Assembly (NCBI RefSeq): GCF_010686655.1 | Contig: NZ_JAAGVY010000004.1 | Coordinates: forward strand, 1 to 64,000 | Length of the DNA: 64,000 bases | Source: Cryomorpha ignava | GTDB lineage: Bacteria; Bacteroidota; Bacteroidia; Flavobacteriales_D; Cryomorphaceae | Direction of reading: 5' to 3' | Shown here: in pieces, positions 60,831 through 64,000 of the stretch | How the letters are laid out: every line of letters starts with the position of its first letter | Position numbering within the stretch: the first letter of the stretch is position 1 | Made by a program: the position numbers and the translations under genes | Notes under the pieces: generated by a model | The model's input: only the letters and a program-made list of their open reading frames with translations | Told to the model about the DNA's origin: nothing | Databases searched by the model: none

Positions 60831-61243
60831 GGGTATGAATCCCTTCATGTAAATGAAATTCTAACTCAATTCGAAATGGACGCTCTACCGCATTTATTCC
60901 CTTTGATCATGCGAACGTTTCTCTGCATACGCACTCCCAAAGGTCGTAAGTAGTATTGCTGCAGTTCTTTTTTAGATATACCAAAAAATCAAACATGCTA
61001 TTCTGCACAAAATTAAATCAGCAAACCCTTCTAATTTCACCAAAAAACAGTAGGCAATATTCAATAAGCACCACTTCATATTAAAAAATCGTGTTATATT
61101 TGAAATGTGGCTAACATCCCAGATATTAAATCCATTCCATTTGCGGGTAGCTTTCTTTGTAAGAACAGCGAATTAAAAATGATTTATGACCCTGAAGGTG
61201 TGATCAGACCCACCCCTGCAAATGCTAGTAACGAAACTGATTA
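60831..61243. other. gap upstream of the Rhs fragment, with degraded sequence
   Basis: No intact gene. ATACGCACTCCC at 60927-60938 is the reverse of the GGGAGTGCGTAT word found elsewhere. TATATTTG at 61092-61099 is a candidate -7 box. Bases 61180-61242 read as KMIYDPEGVIRPTPAN before a TAG, perhaps a mutated piece of the missing Rhs gene. Confidence 0.35.
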
Positions 61244-62380
61244 GTGACACACTTGCGCGGTGAAACCCGACAGATTAATCATTATTATCCTTATGGTCTT
61301 TCTATTTCCGGATTGGGCAACAGTTCTGATGAATATTTGAATAAATATACCAGTAAAGAATTACAAACCGGAGAGTTTGAGCCTGCTGTTTCTACCGGGT
61401 TGGAAATGTTTGACTTTCATGCTCGGTTTTATGATCCGCAATTGGGGAGATGGTTTACGCCAGACCCGGCCGAGCAGTTCCATAACCCGTATTTGGCTAT
61501 GGGGAGGACGAAGCGTGAAGAATCGCTCCGGGGGAGCGATTTAGCTTCGGGCCAGCCTGCAAGGGAAGCGGTGATGTGTGTAGACCCTGATGGGGAGTTT
61601 GTTCTTGGAATTGGCAGAGGGTTTCTTGATGCAGTTTTTAGTGAAGGTTTGGAGCTATGGAATGCAGACCAAGATTATGTGCGTGATGCTTGGCGTGAAG
61701 CCGACCCAACCTTGAAAGGCACTGCTGGTAATAATTCGGTACGGACTTGGTGGGGATTATTTCAAGGCGACGGAAAGCAGATTCTAAGTCGTTTTACTTG
61801 GGAGTTGCCCCAAACAATTTTAGGCTACAATTCTGCGCAGTTGGCTAATACCTTGGGAAATGTAGAAAGTGTTGAATATTATGATGGTGCGACGGTAGTT
61901 TCAGGAAATAATAAAAACTTGGTGTGGAATCTGGGAGGTCAAGCGGTCACCATGGGATCATATATAATAGGTGGGTCAAAATTAGAGGCATCTACTGATA
62001 ACGATTTACTAAGACATGAATATGGACATTATTTGCAAAGCCAAGAAGTAGGCCCGATTTATATTACGAAATTCGGAATCCCTAGTTTACTATCCATAGA
62101 CGGATCTCATGATTATCATCCAGTAGAGCAAGATGCTAATATTCGTGGCTTGAAATATTTTCGCAAAAAAGATGGCAGTAATCCTTGGAATACTACGAGC
62201 TATCCGATTCTTGGATTTGATGATACAACGCCATACAGTTCAGCCAACAACCAACAAGCCTTAAAAGCCGGTCGAATACGGACTACGGGGTGGGACTATT
62301 TGCCAGGCTGGCGTTTTCTTCCTCAAACGATTTATTACACAATAAAGTATAGACAAGAACAAAAGGAAAATACACCATGA
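61244..62380 (+). CDS. orphan Rhs C-terminal tip with putative zinc-peptidase toxin domain
   Basis: 378 residues from GTG, no signal peptide. Residues about 10-125 are the Rhs core-associated repeat (NHYYPYGLSISG, KELQTGEFE, FHARFYDPQLGRWFTPDPAEQ, VDPDGEF). The long N-terminal Rhs shell is missing, since a TGA lies two codons upstream. The normal N-N-P step before VDPDGE is replaced by ~22 residues encoded by a palindromic insertion. The variable C-terminal domain contains LLRHEYGHYLQSQEVGP with His258-Glu259..His262, a zincin-type motif shared by Rhs tips in Bacteroidetes. It overlaps the next gene (ATGA). As a cassette it may be silent until recombined onto a full Rhs. Confidence 0.8.
   Translation: MTHLRGETRQINHYYPYGLSISGLGNSSDEYLNKYTSKELQTGEFEPAVSTGLEMFDFHARFYDPQLGRWFTPDPAEQFHNPYLAMGRTKREESLRGSDLASGQPAREAVMCVDPDGEFVLGIGRGFLDAVFSEGLELWNADQDYVRDAWREADPTLKGTAGNNSVRTWWGLFQGDGKQILSRFTWELPQTILGYNSAQLANTLGNVESVEYYDGATVVSGNNKNLVWNLGGQAVTMGSYIIGGSKLEASTDNDLLRHEYGHYLQSQEVGPIYITKFGIPSLLSIDGSHDYHPVEQDANIRGLKYFRKKDGSNPWNTTSYPILGFDDTTPYSSANNQQALKAGRIRTTGWDYLPGWRFLPQTIYYTIKYRQEQKENTP
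61509..61549. repeat. palindromic element inserted in frame in Rhs copy 1
   Basis: AATCGCTCC GGG GGAGCGATT (61521-61541) is enclosed by CGAAGC and GCTTCG. It lies within the ~66 bases that replace the short N-N-P turn of normal Rhs proteins and keeps the frame open. An identical copy lies at 62950-62990. Confidence 0.75.
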
Positions 62381-62832
62381 GAACCTATATAACTGCAGTA
62401 CTTATATTTGGCTGGCTTTTATTCACAGCCAACTCTTGTAAAGAAGATGATAACGGTTGCCCTGCGTCATTTATCAATAAGCAAGACGATAGACTTCAAG
62501 TGAGAAACAATCATGCTTTTGGAATTGTCCATCAATTTATTTTCCACTATCCTGATACCAATATTTATAATTCAGATGTTATTGCAGATGATTCCGATAA
62601 TAACAAAACACTAGCGTCCGGTGAATCGGGTCGAATTTCGTACGGAAGATGTTGGGAAAATATTTTTTCACGAGAAATCGATTCAGATACCCTCCTAATT
62701 TTTTCCTACAGTTTAGATACTCTCAATTTAAAAGGATGGGATTATATCGTTTCAAATTACGCTGTGTTAGATCGTAAAACCTATAGTTTGCAAGATTTAC
62801 AGAACAATAATTGGCTGATCGAATTGCCGTGA
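62377..62832 (+). CDS. putative lipoprotein, candidate immunity protein of the Rhs tip
   Basis: 151 residues. The signal ends F-T-A-N-S-Cys (Cys21), a lipobox. The mature part is acidic (EDDNGC, DSDVIADDSDNN) with a C-terminal YSLQDLQNNNWLIELP. No family is recognised. The ATG overlaps the stop of the Rhs tip, the usual place for an immunity gene; a lipoprotein immunity protein would suit a toxin acting in the periplasm. The same frame region at its end overlaps the start of the second Rhs fragment. Confidence 0.6.
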   Translation: MRTYITAVLIFGWLLFTANSCKEDDNGCPASFINKQDDRLQVRNNHAFGIVHQFIFHYPDTNIYNSDVIADDSDNNKTLASGESGRISYGRCWENIFSREIDSDTLLIFSYSLDTLNLKGWDYIVSNYAVLDRKTYSLQDLQNNNWLIELP

Positions 62833-63302
62833 CAACAGGATGGGAAGTGTTGGATCTTGACGCGCGGTTTTACGATCCGCAGTTAGGTAAATGGTTCACG
62901 CCAGACCCGGCAGAGCAGTTTGCTAATCCGTATTTGGCTATGGGGAGGACGAAGCGTGAAGAATCGCTCCGGGGGAGCGATTTAGCTTCGGGCCAGCCTG
63001 CAAGGGAAGCGGTGATGTATGTAGACCCTGATGGGGAGTTTGTTCTTGGAATTGGCAGAGGGTTTCTTGATACAGTTTTTAGTGGGGGATTAGAATTTTG
63101 TAACGCTGACCAAGCCTATGTTGGGAAAGCTTGGCGGGAAGCTGTAGTTATCGCCACAAACTACAATTTTTTTCACCTTTGACGATACAAAAGTAACTAT
63201 CCTTCTTTTGTTGTCGAACCGGATGAATACAGAAAACCTCTAATCAAAGAAACAAATAAGGACGGACACCATATTTTAGTGGGCGCTCTAACTCGGTTTT
63301 GA
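62832..63302 (+). pseudogene. second, truncated Rhs tip with in-frame stop
   Basis: From GTG at 62832 the frame encodes TTGWEVLDLDARFYDPQLGKW and the same Rhs core tail as copy 1, including the palindromic insert, then a different short C-terminal part. It meets TGA at 63180-63182. The same frame then stays open for SNYPSFVVEPDEYRKPLIKE and further to a second stop at 63300-63302, so the toxin part has a nonsense change or deletion. Bases 62928-63084 differ from 61487-61643 at only about two positions. Confidence 0.7.
62950..62990. repeat. palindromic element in frame in Rhs copy 2
   Basis: Same hairpin as at 61509-61549 (core 62962-62982), in the same codon position of the second Rhs fragment. 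Confidence 0.75.
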
Positions 63303-63465
63303 GTGCAGTCGCAAGGCAGCAAGGAAACATCGAGGGTTGATTCTTTGTCTCATAATTAAAGTAAACTAACAATGGGTAATTTTTATGTAATCCATCAAAT
63401 CATAGAAAGAAATTCCTTTTTCCCCTTTTTTCACAACGATATAAACCTCATAAGCCACCTAATCT

Positions 63466-64000
63466 CTACCCCCTCTCCTCCAAAACATCTTCTATTTCTT
63501 TAAGCTTAAATCCCTTTGCTTTCAGTAAAATTAAATAGTGATACAGCAAATCTGCCGCTTCATTTTTAAACAGTTCTGGATTGTTGTCTTTGGCTTCTAT
63601 CACCAATTCTACAGCTTCTTCGCCAACTTTCTGGGCTACTTTGTTGATTCCCCTTTTGTATAATTTGTTGGTATATGACGTTTCTACATCTTCATCAATC
63701 CGCTGGTGAATGGTTTGCTCTAGTTCGTATAAAAATGATCTGGAAGATTTTGTGTTAAAGCAGGAAACAGAGCCTGTGTGGCAGGTTGGGCCATCTGCTT
63801 TCGCCAATATCAACAATGAGTCATTATCGCAGTCTAAATGCACATCTTTTACATGCAGAAAATTACCCGAAGTCTCCCCTTTCGTCCATAAGCGATTTTT
63901 GCTTCTGCTGAAGAAAGTTACTTTTTTCTCTGCAAGCGTTTTGGAATACGCTTCTTCATTCATATATCCCAGCATTAGAACCTGCTGGCTGCTGCTGTCT
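63466..64000 (-). CDS. hisIE: phosphoribosyl-AMP cyclohydrolase / phosphoribosyl-ATP pyrophosphatase (5' end outside window)
   Basis: The frame is open to the window end; about 178 residues are visible and roughly the first 20-25 are missing. The HisI part has QQVLMLGYMNEEA, FFSRSKNRLWTKGETSGN, and the metal and Cys motifs VHLDCDNDSLL and GPTCHTGSVSCF. The HisE part has KVAQKVGEEAVELVIEAK and NEAADLLYHYLILL. The fused protein does steps two and three of histidine biosynthesis. The rest of a his operon probably lies beyond the window. An ATG at 63975 is internal, not the start. Confidence 0.95.
   Translation of the reverse strand, partial: DSSSQQVLMLGYMNEEAYSKTLAEKKVTFFSRSKNRLWTKGETSGNFLHVKDVHLDCDNDSLLILAKADGPTCHTGSVSCFNTKSSRSFLYELEQTIHQRIDEDVETSYTNKLYKRGINKVAQKVGEEAVELVIEAKDNNPELFKNEAADLLYHYLILLKAKGFKLKEIEDVLEERG

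Noticed and set aside
1-64000. tRNA, rRNA or riboswitch
   Set aside because: I looked for T-arm-like GTTCGAATCC words and long conserved RNA signatures and saw none. A covariance-model search would be needed to exclude weak ones.

Overview
This 64 kb window looks like a chromosome segment of a marine or freshwater-type Bacteroidetes bacterium, most likely Flavobacteriia. The evidence is a type IX secretion sorting tail on the M36 peptidase, PorT-type and OmpA-type outer-membrane proteins, a TonB receptor, tricorn-type protease and DUF families typical of the phylum, and promoters of the Bacteroidetes type (TAnnTTTG at -7, sometimes with TTG/TTTG near -33). No rRNA, tRNA, intact insertion sequence, prophage or CRISPR array was seen. 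Layout: 0-7 kb holds two secreted hypotheticals, an RsmI-like methyltransferase overlapping a low-molecular-weight tyrosine phosphatase, a MuiA/DUF4139 secreted protein and a PqiA-domain membrane protein. 7-22.8 kb holds a small secreted protein, aconitase, a frameshifted three-repeat secreted protein, a PorT-like barrel, an OmpA-domain protein with a repeat-built centre, formate-tetrahydrofolate ligase and glutamate dehydrogenase. 23.3-25.8 kb is a compact nitric-oxide-stress operon: an Rrf2 regulator with three conserved Cys, an unknown membrane protein, a group III truncated haemoglobin, a second unknown membrane protein and the iron-sulfur repair protein Ric. A cold-shock protein and a decayed outer-membrane barrel gene follow. 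27-30.5 kb is a copper-type uptake locus (small Cys protein, FixH/YtkA-like lipoprotein, OprC/NosA-like TonB receptor). 30.7-37.3 kb holds Ogt, a tricorn-like protease, a YqaE-tailed lipoprotein, a DUF3820 protein and an SDR oxidoreductase. 37.3-46.8 kb is a heavy-metal export operon: DUF6660-like His/Cys protein, a CzcA pump fused to its TolC-like outer-membrane partner, adaptor, DUF3703, zinc/cadmium-type P-ATPase and a DUF3347 lipoprotein. 47.7-54.8 kb holds a BamE-like small protein, a Gly/Tyr/Arg-rich secreted protein, a YdeI-like protein, and a tight trio of esterase, M17 aminopeptidase and ATP-grasp ligase. 55-64 kb holds a 38-residue Lys-rich microprotein, a CBS protein, a DUF2147 protein whose 5' end is duplicated around a hairpin element, a large M36 peptidase, a degraded Rhs toxin locus with a lipoprotein that may be its immunity partner, and hisIE running off the end. 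The intergenic spaces are unusually structured. They hold three different period-7 repeat arrays, a diverged family of palindromic elements, an exact 74-bp direct repeat flanking a hairpin element, a pair of diverged coding-like 150-bp repeats, and a palindrome inserted in frame in both Rhs copies. These, together with the Rhs cassettes, the two unknown membrane proteins of the nitric-oxide operon and the ATP-grasp/aminopeptidase trio, are the parts most worth following up.
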